A DNA stretch of 46,554 bases from Bacillota bacterium (GCA_017577485.1 PKRI01000011.1:1-46554); one strand, 5' to 3'. Positions 24,470-32,610 are shown, counted from the stretch's first letter. The notes: a model not told the origin generated them from the sequence alone. Program-made: numbers and translations.

Positions 24470-25294
24470 GTGGATTTCGAGGAAGCATACCGCGCCTTTG
24501 TGGAGTTTCACCGGTCCCGGCGCCGGGGGGAGCGGCGGCGCCGGTTCGACGAGGGACACGGGCATGCCGAGCTGCTGTTCCTGAAACAGGTTTGGTGGCC
24601 GGCCTTCGGCAACTTCCGTGACCTGCATCCGGAATATGAGGTCAGCGATTTCAAGGACGGTTACCGCTACCTGGACTTCGCGTTCATCCGCGGCGGGGTC
24701 CGCCTGGCCATCGAGATCGACGGGTATGGTCCCCACGTGGCCCGGGTGAGCCGGCGGGACTTCTCGGACCAGCTGCACCGGCAGAATCAACTGGTCGTGG
24801 ACGGCTGGGCCGTGCTGAGGTTCTCGTACGACGACGTCAACGAGAGGCCGCGGCGGTGCCAGCAGATGATCCAGCAGTTCCTGGGACGGCGGCTGGCCGG
24901 CATCGGTTCGCAGGAACTCACGTTCCTGGAGCGGGAGGTGGTGCGCCTGGCCCAGGACCTGGGACGTCCCCTCAGGCCCCGCGACGTATGCGAGCACCTG
25001 GACATCGGGAAGCACAGGGCCGTGTCGCTGCTGCGGGGGCTGGTGAAGAAGGGTTGGTTTGACATCCCTCCGAACCGGCAGCGGATCCGTTACTACATCC
25101 TCAATGTGCGAACGGAGTTGGGGTTGGTGGGTGAGAGACGCCCGACTCCCGGCGGCCGCCGGCGGCTGCGGCCCCCTGAGAGCGGCCGGCGTCCTGCTGG
25201 CGAGCCGGACTCCAGCCGTGCAATCGCCCGTCGTGCAATAGAAGGCAGGAAGAGTTCTTATCCGGGCGAGGAGGCGCGCTCCCGTGCAATATAG
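24470..25294 (+). CDS. PD-(D/E)xK nuclease-fold protein with C-terminal winged helix
   Basis: 274 aa. The N-terminal domain resembles DUF559/Vsr-like proteins: YRYLDFAFIRGGVRLAIEID holds an Asp and the ExD pair of the nuclease core, followed by RRDFSDQLHRQNQLVVDGW and VLRFSYDDV. A winged-helix region follows (EREVVRLAQDLGRPLRPRDV, HRAVSLLRGLVKKGWFDIP). GTG 24470 with GGGGAGG 10 nt ahead. The last 20 residues (RRAIEGRKSSYPGEEARSRA) and the TAG stop are encoded inside repeat element B, so the original C-terminus has probably been replaced. Function unknown; nuclease or DNA-binding regulator. Confidence 0.7.
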   Translation: MDFEEAYRAFVEFHRSRRRGERRRRFDEGHGHAELLFLKQVWWPAFGNFRDLHPEYEVSDFKDGYRYLDFAFIRGGVRLAIEIDGYGPHVARVSRRDFSDQLHRQNQLVVDGWAVLRFSYDDVNERPRRCQQMIQQFLGRRLAGIGSQELTFLEREVVRLAQDLGRPLRPRDVCEHLDIGKHRAVSLLRGLVKKGWFDIPPNRQRIRYYILNVRTELGLVGERRPTPGGRRRLRPPESGRRPAGEPDSSRAIARRAIEGRKSSYPGEEARSRAI

Positions 25295-25432
25295 ACGGGT
25301 TACTGCCCTTAATGTGGCCCCGCGGGGGCAGCCCGGACCTGAAAGGGCCCAGATAAGGCGTGTTTGCCTCTTCTATTGCACAGAACCCGGCCGGGCGGGC
25401 CGGTTAAGGGCCACAACCACCTTATAATGCAC
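25233..25432. repeat. 200-bp dyad element, copy B
   Basis: Best-preserved copy, centre 25332.5. Left arm: GTGCAATAGA (25233-25242), 15 nt, TTATCC (25258-25263), 20 nt, GTGCAATATA (25284-25293), 15 nt, TTAATG (25309-25314). Right arm: AGATAA (25351-25356), 15 nt, TCTATTGCAC (25372-25381), 20 nt, GGTTAA (25402-25407), 15 nt, TATAATGCAC (25423-25432). The centre is 36 nt. The 20-nt spacers each contain their own small dyad. An extra GTGCAATC lies just outside at 25218. It overlaps the 3' end of the nuclease-like ORF. Confidence 0.9.
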
Positions 25433-25589
25433 GGCAGTCCTGCTCCTGGGTTACGAGTCGCCGGAGATCGCGACCACGTGGGCGCAGCGGGCAGGCCGGC
25501 GCCATGATGTGAACGACCGCGGCCTGCACGGAGAGCGCGCCCGCTGCGGCGTAGGACCCGTGCGCGCCGCCGCCGAACTGTCCATCCCC

Positions 25590-26396
25590 ATGGACGCTCC
25601 CACGGACGTTGTAAGGATCGAAAACGTCACCGTGCGCATCGGGACCCGGGACGTGCTCCGCGACGTGTCGTGGCGCGTGGGCGCCGGCGAGCACTGGGCC
25701 ATCCTGGGCCGCAACGGTTCCGGCAAGACGACCCTGCTGAAACTGATCCACGGCGAGGTCTGGCCCTACGGGGGGCGTGGGCGGGTCGAGGTCCTGGGGC
25801 AGCGCCTGGGCGCCTGCGACCTGCCGGTGCTGCGCCGGTCCATCGGTTGGGTCAGCGCCGCGGTGCAGCAGCGGCTGTACCGGCGACAGCCGGTCCTCGA
25901 CATCGTCCTGAGCGGCAGGTTCGCCACCCTGGGCCTCTGGGACCAGGTTTCCGAGGACGACCGGGCGGCGGCGCGGGCGGCGCTGTCGCAGGTGGGCTGC
26001 GGGCACCTGGAGGAGCGTCCCTATGCGGAACTCTCGCAGGGGGAGCAGCAGCGGGTGCTGATCGCCCGGGCGCTGGTGAGCCGGCCCGCCCTGCTGATGC
26101 TGGACGAGCCCTGCGCCGGATTAGACTTCGTCGCCCGCGAGGAGGTCCTAGCCGCCGTTGCCCGGCTGGCCCAGGACCCCGGCGGTCCCACGATCCTCTA
26201 CGTCACCCACCATCCCGAGGAGATCCTGCCGTGCTTCCGGCGGGTGCTGCTGATCGAAGGCGGGCGCTTCGTCGCCCAGGGCGACCGGGAGGACGTGCTG
26301 ACCGGCCCGGTGCTCAGCGCTGCGTATGGGACGCCGATCCAGGTGGACTGGCTGGCCGGCCGGCCGATCCTGACCCCTGTGCCGTCAGGGACTTGA
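25590..26396 (+). CDS. ABC transporter ATP-binding protein (ModF/YlmA-like, solo)
   Basis: 268 aa from ATG 25590; the frame is open to GTG 25509 and no RBS is convincing. Walker A LGRNGSGKTTLLKLIHGEVW, signature LSQGEQQRVLIARALVSRP, Walker B LLMLDEPCAGLDFVARE and H-loop VTHHPEEI are intact. The sequence resembles the YlmA/ModF group (molybdate-repair or iron/cobalamin-type ATPases) usually found without a permease, and none is adjacent here. Role uncertain. Its last 83 nt overlap the convergent peroxiredoxin gene. Confidence 0.85.
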   Translation: MDAPTDVVRIENVTVRIGTRDVLRDVSWRVGAGEHWAILGRNGSGKTTLLKLIHGEVWPYGGRGRVEVLGQRLGACDLPVLRRSIGWVSAAVQQRLYRRQPVLDIVLSGRFATLGLWDQVSEDDRAAARAALSQVGCGHLEERPYAELSQGEQQRVLIARALVSRPALLMLDEPCAGLDFVAREEVLAAVARLAQDPGGPTILYVTHHPEEILPCFRRVLLIEGGRFVAQGDREDVLTGPVLSAAYGTPIQVDWLAGRPILTPVPSGT

Positions 26397-26832
26397 GAGC
26401 CTGGTCCACATGGTGATCGGGCAGCATGCCGCGGATGATGGTGTGGATGCGTCCCTCGGGGTCGATCACAAAGGTGGTACGGTCCACCAGTCCCAGCAGG
26501 CGGCCGACGGGGTTGCGGCTCACCACCCCGTAGGCCTCGGCCACTTTCCGCTGGGGATCCGCCAGCAGCCGGAACGGCAGGCGGTGCCTGGCGCGGAAGC
26601 GGCGGTGCGAAGCCACGGAGTCGGGGCTCACCCCGAGGACCACGGCGCCGGCGGCTTCGAACTGCGGGTGATGGTCGCGGAAGCGGCAGGCCTCGGCGGT
26701 GCAGCCCGGCGTGTTGTCCTTGGGGTAGAAGTAGAGGACCACGGGCCGGCCCCGGAACTGAGACAGGGTCACCGTGTTGCCCTCGTCGTCCACCGCCGTG
26801 AAGTCGGGCGCCACGTCTCCGGGCTGGAGCAC
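26314..26832 (-). CDS. bcp: Thioredoxin-dependent peroxiredoxin, Bcp/PrxQ type (copy 1)
   Basis: 172 aa. Peroxiredoxin core: LQPGDVAPDFTAVDDEGN, then YPKDNTPGCTAEACRFRD with peroxidatic C44 and resolving C49 (atypical 2-Cys, PrxQ), and later DRTTFVIDPEGRI. It reduces H2O2 and alkyl hydroperoxides in the cytoplasm using thioredoxin. The C-terminal 20 residues run past the normal end and overlap the opposite-strand ABC gene. GTG 26832 with AGGAGGG ahead. It lies 47 nt downstream of a close paralogue, a tandem duplication. Confidence 0.92.
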   Translation of the reverse strand: MLQPGDVAPDFTAVDDEGNTVTLSQFRGRPVVLYFYPKDNTPGCTAEACRFRDHHPQFEAAGAVVLGVSPDSVASHRRFRARHRLPFRLLADPQRKVAEAYGVVSRNPVGRLLGLVDRTTFVIDPEGRIHTIIRGMLPDHHVDQALKSLTAQGSGSAGRPASPPGSASHTQR

Positions 26833-26879
26833 GGTCGTCCCTCCTCAATAAATGAAGCGGTCCGCACGTCGTGAACCGG

Positions 26880-27347
26880 TCAACCGGCCGCGCCCTTCAG
26901 GACCTTCAGGGCCTCGTCGGCGTGGTCCTCGGCGCGGATGCCGCGGATCACCGCCTGGATGCGTCCCTCCGGGTCGATGACGAACGTGGTCCGGTCGATC
27001 CCCTTATACGCGCGGCCGAACATCTTCTTGTCCTTGAGCACGCCGTAGGCCTCGGCCAGGGACTTGTCCGGATCCGACAGCAGGCGGAACGGCAGCCCGT
27101 GCTTGTCGCGGAAGCGCTGGTGCGACGCCACCGAGTCGGGGCTGACCCCCAGGACCACGGCCCCCAGCGCCTCCAGCTCCTGGTGCTGGTCGCGGAAACG
27201 GCACGCCTCGGCGGTGCAGCCGGGGGTGTGGTCCTTGGGGTAGAAGTAGAGCACCACCGGCCGGCCGCGGAAGTCCGACAGCCTGACGGTGTTGCCCTGG
27301 TCGTCGGTGGCGGTGAAGTCCGGGGCCTGAGCGCCGGGCCGGAGCAT
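26880..27347 (-). CDS. bcp: Thioredoxin-dependent peroxiredoxin, Bcp/PrxQ type (copy 2)
   Basis: 155 aa, the normal PrxQ length. LRPGAQAPDFTATDDQGN, DHTPGCTAEACRFRD (C44 and C49) and DRTTFVIDPEGRIQ are present, as in copy 1. AGGAGG lies 6 nt before ATG 27347; the frame is open upstream to 27464 but that extension is not PrxQ-like. First gene of a two-gene leftward unit. The two copies differ at many positions (for example KDKKMFGRAYKG here against SRNPVGRLLGL), so the duplication is old and the enzymes may differ in substrate or expression. Confidence 0.92.
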   Translation of the reverse strand: MLRPGAQAPDFTATDDQGNTVRLSDFRGRPVVLYFYPKDHTPGCTAEACRFRDQHQELEALGAVVLGVSPDSVASHQRFRDKHGLPFRLLSDPDKSLAEAYGVLKDKKMFGRAYKGIDRTTFVIDPEGRIQAVIRGIRAEDHADEALKVLKGAAG

Positions 27348-27671
27348 GGTCATCCTCCTCGGCTTTGCTGGTCCAGCGGAGGGTGCTGGCATTCTAATCC
27401 TTGCCCGTCTGGTTTCCCTGTTTTCCATGCCCGCGGGCCGGTGCCTGCCTGCGAGCCGGGGCACGCCGGGGCTTCCCGCGGCCGGGCAGGCCCGGCCGCC
27501 TCCGCCGAAGCAGCAGCCCCGCCCGTGCTTTCCAGCGCCGCGGGACCGGATGAAACGGTGACTGGAAGCTTCGGGCCCGCCCCCTGAACCATGCGTGGCT
27601 TGTGCCGTCCCTCGCTGGTTCTACCGGTCCCGGCGGCCCTGACCCGGCTGCACTGGGGGAAACCTAGCCGC
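27348..27671. other. Non-coding gap with strong palindrome
   Basis: 324 nt between the MFS stop and the peroxiredoxin start, both leftward. No convincing ORF. It contains an almost perfect 22-bp palindrome at 27478-27499 (arms GCGGCCGGGC and GCCCGGCCGC, AG centre), about 175 nt beyond the MFS stop and 130 nt before the peroxiredoxin. It may be a terminator-like or regulatory hairpin; no T tract. Confidence 0.5.
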
Positions 27672-29246
27672 TTACCCCCGGGACTCGTCCGTGGGACCGT
27701 CCGGCGGCAGGCGCCGGGCCACCAGCAGTACCGCGGCCGACAGGACCAGCACGCCCAGCAGGGTGTCGTGGATGGCGGCGTCCAGGCTGGACAGCAGGGC
27801 GCCCTGCACCCCTGCGGGCAGGACTGCCGTCCCTTCCGCCAGCAACTGGTTGACGGCGTCGACGCCCACCTCGCCGGCGCCCGGCACGTCGGCCGCCTGC
27901 AGGTGCGCCACCAGGCGGGAAGTGAGGAAGCCGCCCACCACCGCTGCGCCCACGGCCTGGCCCAGCTGCCGGGCGAAGGCGTGGGAGGCGGTGGTCACGC
28001 CCCGCTCCTGATAAGGCACCGCCGACTGGATGGCGATCACGTAGGGGGTGGTGGTCAGGCCGAAGCCGGCGCCGCTCAGGGCGGTACCCAGCGCCACCCA
28101 GAAGGGAGAGGTGCCGGTCCCCGCGGTCAGCAGCACGCCGGCGCCGGCCACCCCGAACAGCGCCCCCAGCGCCGCCGTCCGCCGGTAGCCGGTGCGCAGG
28201 ATCAGATGCCCGGACGCGGTGGCGGCCAGGGGCCAGCCGATGGACATGGCCGCCAGGCTGAAGCCTGCCACGGTGGGTGAGCGGCCCAGCACCCCCTGGA
28301 CGAACAGCGGCACCAGCGACGACAGGGCGATGACCAGCACGCCCGCCAGGGCGGCGCCTGTGTTGGCGGCGGCGATCAGCGGCCGGGTGATCAGTTCCAG
28401 CGGCAGCAGGGGTTCCGGCGCCCGGCGCTCCCAGTAGATGAACGCCGCCAGCCCGGCCACCGCCAGTGCCGCCAGCACCAGGCCGGGTCCCGAGGTCAGG
28501 GCCACGGTCTGGCGCTGGGTCAGCAGCACGATCAGCGACGTCACGCCCAAGACCAGCAGCGCCGCGCCGGCCAGGTCCAGGCGGGCGCCGCGGCGGCGCG
28601 GCGGCTCCCGGTGGAAGGCCAGCAGCATGGCCACGCTGACCACGCCGATGGGCAGGTTGACATAAAACACCCACGGCCAGCCCAGGGTGCTGACCAGCAC
28701 GCCGCCCAGTGCCGGGCCAATCACCGACGAAATGCCCCACACGCTCGACAGGTACCCCTGGATGCGGGCCCGCTCCACCGGGGTGTAGATGTCGCCGACG
28801 ATGGTCATGGCCATGGGGAAGATGGCCCCGGCCCCCAGGCCCTGGATGCCGCGGAAGAGGATCAACTGGACCATGGACCCGCTCAGCCCGCACAGCAGCG
28901 ACCCCACCAGGAAGAGGCCGGCGCCTGCCGCGTAGACCGGCTTGCGGCCGATGATGTCGGACAGGCGGCCGAACAGCGGCGTAGTCACCGCCTGGGCCAG
29001 GGTGAAGCTGGAGAACAGCCAGGAAAACAGGTGGAAGCCCTGGAGATCGCCGACGATGGAAGGGACGGCGGTGGCCACCACGGTGGCCTCGATGGCGGCC
29101 ATGAACATGCCGATGACCAGGGCCGCCAGGACCAGCGAGCGGTGGGCGGGCCCGGCCTCGAGTTCGCCCGCGGCCGCCGCGGGATGGACGGGGGCGGCGC
29201 CTGCGGACGGACCCGGTTCGGTTCCGGTGCCGGGGCGGGAATTCAT
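27672..29246 (-). CDS. MFS drug efflux transporter, DHA2/EmrB-QacA family
   Basis: 524 aa, about 14 membrane helices. The family signature near helix 1 is present (GMFMAAIEATVVATAVPSIV), then PLFGRLSDIIGRKPVYAAGA (motif A) and a proline/glycine-rich helix 5 (VIGPALGGVLVSTLGWPWVF, motif C of antiporters). A proton-driven exporter of drugs or other amphiphiles. ATG 29246 with AAGGAG ahead; its A overlaps the TGA of the upstream DUF3054 gene (ATGA), so the two are coupled. No TetR or MarR regulator is adjacent; a direct repeat at 29680-29717 is a possible operator. Confidence 0.92.
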   Translation of the reverse strand: MNSRPGTGTEPGPSAGAAPVHPAAAAGELEAGPAHRSLVLAALVIGMFMAAIEATVVATAVPSIVGDLQGFHLFSWLFSSFTLAQAVTTPLFGRLSDIIGRKPVYAAGAGLFLVGSLLCGLSGSMVQLILFRGIQGLGAGAIFPMAMTIVGDIYTPVERARIQGYLSSVWGISSVIGPALGGVLVSTLGWPWVFYVNLPIGVVSVAMLLAFHREPPRRRGARLDLAGAALLVLGVTSLIVLLTQRQTVALTSGPGLVLAALAVAGLAAFIYWERRAPEPLLPLELITRPLIAAANTGAALAGVLVIALSSLVPLFVQGVLGRSPTVAGFSLAAMSIGWPLAATASGHLILRTGYRRTAALGALFGVAGAGVLLTAGTGTSPFWVALGTALSGAGFGLTTTPYVIAIQSAVPYQERGVTTASHAFARQLGQAVGAAVVGGFLTSRLVAHLQAADVPGAGEVGVDAVNQLLAEGTAVLPAGVQGALLSSLDAAIHDTLLGVLVLSAAVLLVARRLPPDGPTDESRG

Positions 29247-29659
29247 CGGACTCCTTCGGGGCGGCGGGCGCCGCCGGTGCCGGCCCGGGTGCACCACCAC
29301 GCCAGCAGGACTCGCCAGGCCACCAGCAGGGTGAGGCTGGTGGACAGGGCCACGGCCGCAAAGGACGCCGGGATCGGCCGGTCCAGCCACAGGGAACGGC
29401 CCACCAGCGCCAGCGGCCCGGCCACGGCGTAGCGCGCGATGACTTGCAGGGCCGTTGCTCCCGGGGACGGCGGCTCCGGCCGGCTGCGGAAACCGCCGGA
29501 GACCAGGTTCACCACCAGCCAGGCCGCCGCGAAGGGAAGGCCCGTCCGGGCGATGTCGACCACGCCCAGGGTCAGCCCGTGCGAGCCGCGGCCCAGCATG
29601 CTGAACAAGGTCAGGACGATCAGGTCGCCGATGATCAGGACGGTCCCGCGCCAGGCCAC
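29243..29659 (-). CDS. DUF3054-family membrane protein
   Basis: 138 aa, four membrane helices. The pattern IIGDLIVLTLFSMLGRGSHG, then ARTGLPFAAAWLVVNLVSGG, and a late GRSLWLDRPIPASFAAVALS is that of the DUF3054 family found mostly in Actinobacteria and high-GC Firmicutes. Biochemical role unknown. GTG 29659 with GGGAGGTGG ahead. Overlaps the MFS start by 4 nt, so a shared function in export is possible but unproven. Confidence 0.75.
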   Translation of the reverse strand: MAWRGTVLIIGDLIVLTLFSMLGRGSHGLTLGVVDIARTGLPFAAAWLVVNLVSGGFRSRPEPPSPGATALQVIARYAVAGPLALVGRSLWLDRPIPASFAAVALSTSLTLLVAWRVLLAWWCTRAGTGGARRPEGVR

Positions 29660-29679
29660 CGGCCCACCTCCCGGGTCCC

Positions 29680-29736
29680 GATACGCGTTGAGGACTGCGT
29701 GTTCTCGAGATACGCGTCCTGGAGACGCACGTCCTC
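29680..29736. promoter_or_regulatory. Operator candidate upstream of DUF3054-MFS operon
   Basis: GATACGCGT is repeated at 29680-29688 and 29709-29717, 29 bp apart (nearly three helical turns). Overlapping it, GAGGAC (29690-29695) and GTCCTC (29731-29736) form inverted arms that extend imperfectly through GCGT and ACGC. The block lies 21-77 nt upstream of the operon start, where a repressor would act. Confidence 0.45.
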
Positions 29737-29902
29737 TCCCACGATGATAACCGCTGCCGGGAAATTCAACAGGTCAGGGGGAGGGTGCCTGCCGCCGGTG
29801 GCGGCCAGGGGTGCGGTGGGTGTTTCGGGCCGGGCGCGCCGCCGGGTTGTCGGAGGCGCAGACAGGCGTTAGGGCGGAGGCAGGGCCAATGGACATGCCG
29901 CC

Positions 29903-30103
29903 CGGCAAGCGAAGGCCGAAAAAGACCCTAACCGTGTCGAATCATGTCGACCCGGGCATAACAAGGTGCAGACCGCTCTTAAGAACCGGGAATCCCGGGG
30001 ACGGTCGGGGACAACCCGCCTATTAGGTGTCGCAAGCGGCCTTACGGTGCCCGCAAAGCCTCGATCTGCCAATGATTAGAGCCCAAGTGTGCTTACAGTG
30101 CAC
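29903..30103. repeat. 201-bp dyad element, copy D (divergent)
   Basis: Centre 30003. Left arm: CGGCAAGCGA (29903-29912), 15 nt, CTAACC (29928-29933), 20 nt, GGGCATAACA (29954-29963), 15 nt, TTAAGA (29979-29984). Right arm: ATTAGG (30022-30027), 15 nt, TACGGTGCCC (30043-30052), 20 nt, TGATTA (30073-30078), 15 nt, TACAGTGCAC (30094-30103). The boxes are weaker than in A and B, but every spacing is kept. The left 20-nt spacer contains GTCGAATCATGTCGAC, nearly the same as in copy C. It lies between divergent genes, 146 nt before the phosphatase start. Confidence 0.7.
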
Positions 30104-30248
30104 CGTCCTCATCGCGCCGGGTTGCTTACGCGCCGTACGGGCTCTTCCGGGTGAACATCAGGGGCTGCGGCAGGAGCAGCAGCGGCCGACACGGCCGGCA
30201 GGGTCCCGGGGCGTACCCGCGTACCCTGTCCCCTGGGGTGAACCGGTC

Positions 30249-30728
30249 ATGCCCACGCATGTGCTCTTCGTATGTCTCGGCAACATCTGTCGCTCGCCCC
30301 TGGCCGAGGCCGTGTTCCGGGCCAAGATCGCCGAAGCCGGGCTCGCCGACGCCTTCGCCGTGGACTCGGCCGGCACCGGGTCCTGGCACGTGGGCGAGCC
30401 GCCTGACGAGCGCACCCGCCGGGTCGCCCGGGCGCGGGGCATCGAACTGGCCCGTACGGCCCGGCAGATCCGACGCGACGAGCTCGACCGCTGGGACTAC
30501 ATCGTCGTCATGGACGAGTCCAACCGGCGGGACGTTCTGTCCCTCGGCGCCGACCCCGCCCGCGTGGTGAAACTGCGGGACTTCGATCCCGAGGGCCCCG
30601 GCGACGTCCCCGACCCCTACTACGGCGGCCTCGACGCCTTCGAGCAGGTGTACGGGATCATCGACCGGTCGCTGGACGGGTTCCTGGAGGCCCTGCGGCC
30701 CAGCCTCGACCCGGGGACCGGGCTCTGA
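30249..30728 (+). CDS. Low molecular weight protein-tyrosine phosphatase family protein
   Basis: 159 aa. The N-terminal P-loop VCLGNICRSP (C9 nucleophile, R15) and the C-terminal acid loop DVPDPYYGG define the LMW-PTP/arsenate-reductase fold. GTGSWHVGEPPDERTRRVAR is also typical. Likely dephosphorylates protein tyrosine or arginine residues in the cytoplasm. ATG 30249 with GGGGTGA ahead; the frame is open upstream into element D but has no family similarity there. It ends 1 nt before the aconitase X gene, so the three genes probably form one operon, although the functional link is unclear. Confidence 0.92.
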   Translation: MPTHVLFVCLGNICRSPLAEAVFRAKIAEAGLADAFAVDSAGTGSWHVGEPPDERTRRVARARGIELARTARQIRRDELDRWDYIVVMDESNRRDVLSLGADPARVVKLRDFDPEGPGDVPDPYYGGLDAFEQVYGIIDRSLDGFLEALRPSLDPGTGL

Positions 30729-30729
30729 C

Positions 30730-32046
30730 ATGGCGCTGATCCTGGACGACCGCGACCGGGCCCTGCTGGCGGGCGAGGAAGGCGAGGGCGCCCGCCTGGC
30801 CATGAAGATCATCGTGCGCATGGCCGAGATCGCGGGTGCCCGCCGGCTGCGGGACATCACCGGCGCCCACATCGACGGCTGCCTCTACCACGGCCAGGCG
30901 GGGCTGGACTTCGTGCGCCGGCTGGCTGACGGCGGCGCCCGGGTCCGCGTCCCCACCACGCTGAACGTGGCGTCCCTGGACCTGCTCCATCCGGAGCTGT
31001 TCCGGGGCGACCGGTACACGGCCGAGCAGGCCCGCCGCCTGATGGACGCCTACGTGGAGCTGGGCTGCGAGCCCACCTGGACCTGCGCGCCGTACCAGTT
31101 GCCCCGCCGCCCGGCCTTCGGCGAGCATGTGGCCTGGGCCGAGTCCAACGCCATCGTTTTCGCCAACTCGGTGCTGGGTGCCCGGACCGACCGGTATGGC
31201 GACTTCATCGACATCTGCGCGGCGGTGACCGGCCGGGTCCCGGACGCCGGGCTGCACCTGGACGCCAACCGCCGCGGCCGGGTGGTGTTCCGGCTCACGG
31301 GCGTCAACCCGCGCCTCCTCGAGGAGGACGCCTTCTACCCGGTCCTGGGCCACCTGATCGGCCGGATGGCGGGCGCGGACATCCCGGTGATCGTCGGCCT
31401 GCCGCCGGTGGAGTCGCCGGCGGGTGCGCCCGCTGCGCCGGTCGCCGGAGGCCTGCCCGGCTGCGTTGAGGACCGGCTCAAAGCCCTCGGCGCCGCGGCG
31501 GCGTCGTCGGGGTCGGTGGCCATGTTCCACGCGGTGGGACTGACGCCGGAGGCGCCGACCCTGGAAGCCGCCCTGCACGGCCAGCCGCCGGACCGGGTCA
31601 TCGAAGTGACGCCGGCCATGCTGGCCGGGGCCCGCGACAGCCTGACCACAGCGGCTGATGGTCCCCTATCGGCGGTCAGCGTCGGCACGCCCCACTTTTC
31701 CATTCACGAGTTCGCGGCGCTGGTGCCCCTGCTGGAGGGGGTGCGCCTCCACCCGGGGGTCGACTTTTATGTCAACACCAGCCGGCACGTGCTGGCCGAG
31801 GTGGAGCGCCGCGGCTGGCTGCCGGTGTTGGAGGCCGCCGGCGTCACCATCGTCACGGATACGTGCACGTACGTGACGCCCGTCATGCGGCAGCGGCGGG
31901 GCATCATCATGACCAACTCGGCCAAGTGGGCCTACTATGCCCCCGGAAACCTGGGGGTGGAGGTGGCCTTCGGCAGCCTGGCGGAGTGCGTGCGGTCCGC
32001 GGTGGCGGGGAGGGTGGTGCGCGATGACGGGCTGTGGCGGGCATGA
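30730..32046 (+). CDS. Aconitase X catalytic (large) subunit
   Basis: 438 aa. AcnX (DUF521) family: GAHIDGCLYHGQAGLDFVRR, RVPTTLNVASLDLLHPELFR, GCEPTWTCAPYQLP (Cys ligand region), WAESNAIVFANSVLGARTDR and the late TDTCTYVTPVM. These cluster-dependent dehydratases act on cis-3-hydroxy-L-proline in bacteria or on mevalonate 5-phosphate in archaea. Separate large and small subunits, as here, occur in both groups, so the substrate is open. ATG 30730. It overlaps the small-subunit gene by 23 nt. Confidence 0.9.
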   Translation: MALILDDRDRALLAGEEGEGARLAMKIIVRMAEIAGARRLRDITGAHIDGCLYHGQAGLDFVRRLADGGARVRVPTTLNVASLDLLHPELFRGDRYTAEQARRLMDAYVELGCEPTWTCAPYQLPRRPAFGEHVAWAESNAIVFANSVLGARTDRYGDFIDICAAVTGRVPDAGLHLDANRRGRVVFRLTGVNPRLLEEDAFYPVLGHLIGRMAGADIPVIVGLPPVESPAGAPAAPVAGGLPGCVEDRLKALGAAAASSGSVAMFHAVGLTPEAPTLEAALHGQPPDRVIEVTPAMLAGARDSLTTAADGPLSAVSVGTPHFSIHEFAALVPLLEGVRLHPGVDFYVNTSRHVLAEVERRGWLPVLEAAGVTIVTDTCTYVTPVMRQRRGIIMTNSAKWAYYAPGNLGVEVAFGSLAECVRSAVAGRVVRDDGLWRA

Positions 32047-32578
32047 GGTGCCGGCCGGCGGGCAGCATCCCGGCCGGCAGGATCCTGGTGGCGGCCGTGT
32101 CCCGGAGCCGGCGGCGGGGAGCGCAGCCACCGGGCGCGTCCTTCGCCTGCGGGGACAGGTGCTGGTGGACGGCGCGGCGTCGGGTCCGCTCCTCAAGCTG
32201 GACGAGCCCCTCAGTTTCTGGGGCGGGCTGGACCCTGCCGGCGGGTGCATCATCGACCGCCGCCATCCCCAGTGCGGACGGTCCGTGGCGGGGCACGTGC
32301 TGCTGATGCCCGGGGGCCGCGGCTCCAGCTCGTCCAGCACCGTGCTGGCCGAAGCCATTCGGTTAGGCACGGGGCCGGCCGCCATCCTGCTGACCTCTCC
32401 CGACGGGATCATCGCCCTCGGTGCCCTGGTGGCCCGGGAGTTGTACGGGCGGGCGTGCCCGGTCGTGGTGGTGGACCCGGCGGCCTGGCCGGAAGAGGCC
32501 CCCGACGGGGCCGGCGTGGCGGTGGACCCGGGCGGGTTCGTGCACGTCGGCGTGCAGCTTACGGACGGCGACGGCTGA
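32024..32578 (+). CDS. Aconitase X swivel (small) subunit, DUF126
   Basis: 184 aa. The DUF126 swivel domain is recognisable from RGQVLVDGAASGPLLKLDEP, then GGCIIDRRHPQCGRSVAGHV and the phosphate-loop-like MPGGRGSSSSSTVLAEAIRL. It closes over the large subunit to complete the active site. The N-terminal 45 residues are Gly/Pro-rich and not part of the domain. ATG 32024 lies within the end of the large-subunit gene, with GGGGAGGG about 8 nt upstream, so expression is coupled. Confidence 0.87.
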   Translation: MTGCGGHEVPAGGQHPGRQDPGGGRVPEPAAGSAATGRVLRLRGQVLVDGAASGPLLKLDEPLSFWGGLDPAGGCIIDRRHPQCGRSVAGHVLLMPGGRGSSSSSTVLAEAIRLGTGPAAILLTSPDGIIALGALVARELYGRACPVVVVDPAAWPEEAPDGAGVAVDPGGFVHVGVQLTDGDG

Positions 32579-32610
32579 GGGCCCCATGCGTACGGTCCTG
32601 CCGGTGAGGG

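Noticed and set aside
25233..25432. Element B as a CRISPR array or terminator
   Set aside because: Boxes are 6-10 nt, inverted about a centre and separated by fixed 15 and 20 nt; CRISPR repeats are direct and longer. There are no T tracts for termination.
25404..25432. TATAAT in TTATAATGCAC as an ordinary promoter -10
   Set aside because: The upstream hexamer is GGTTAA at about 15 nt, not TTGACA at 17, and the same box recurs where no gene follows.
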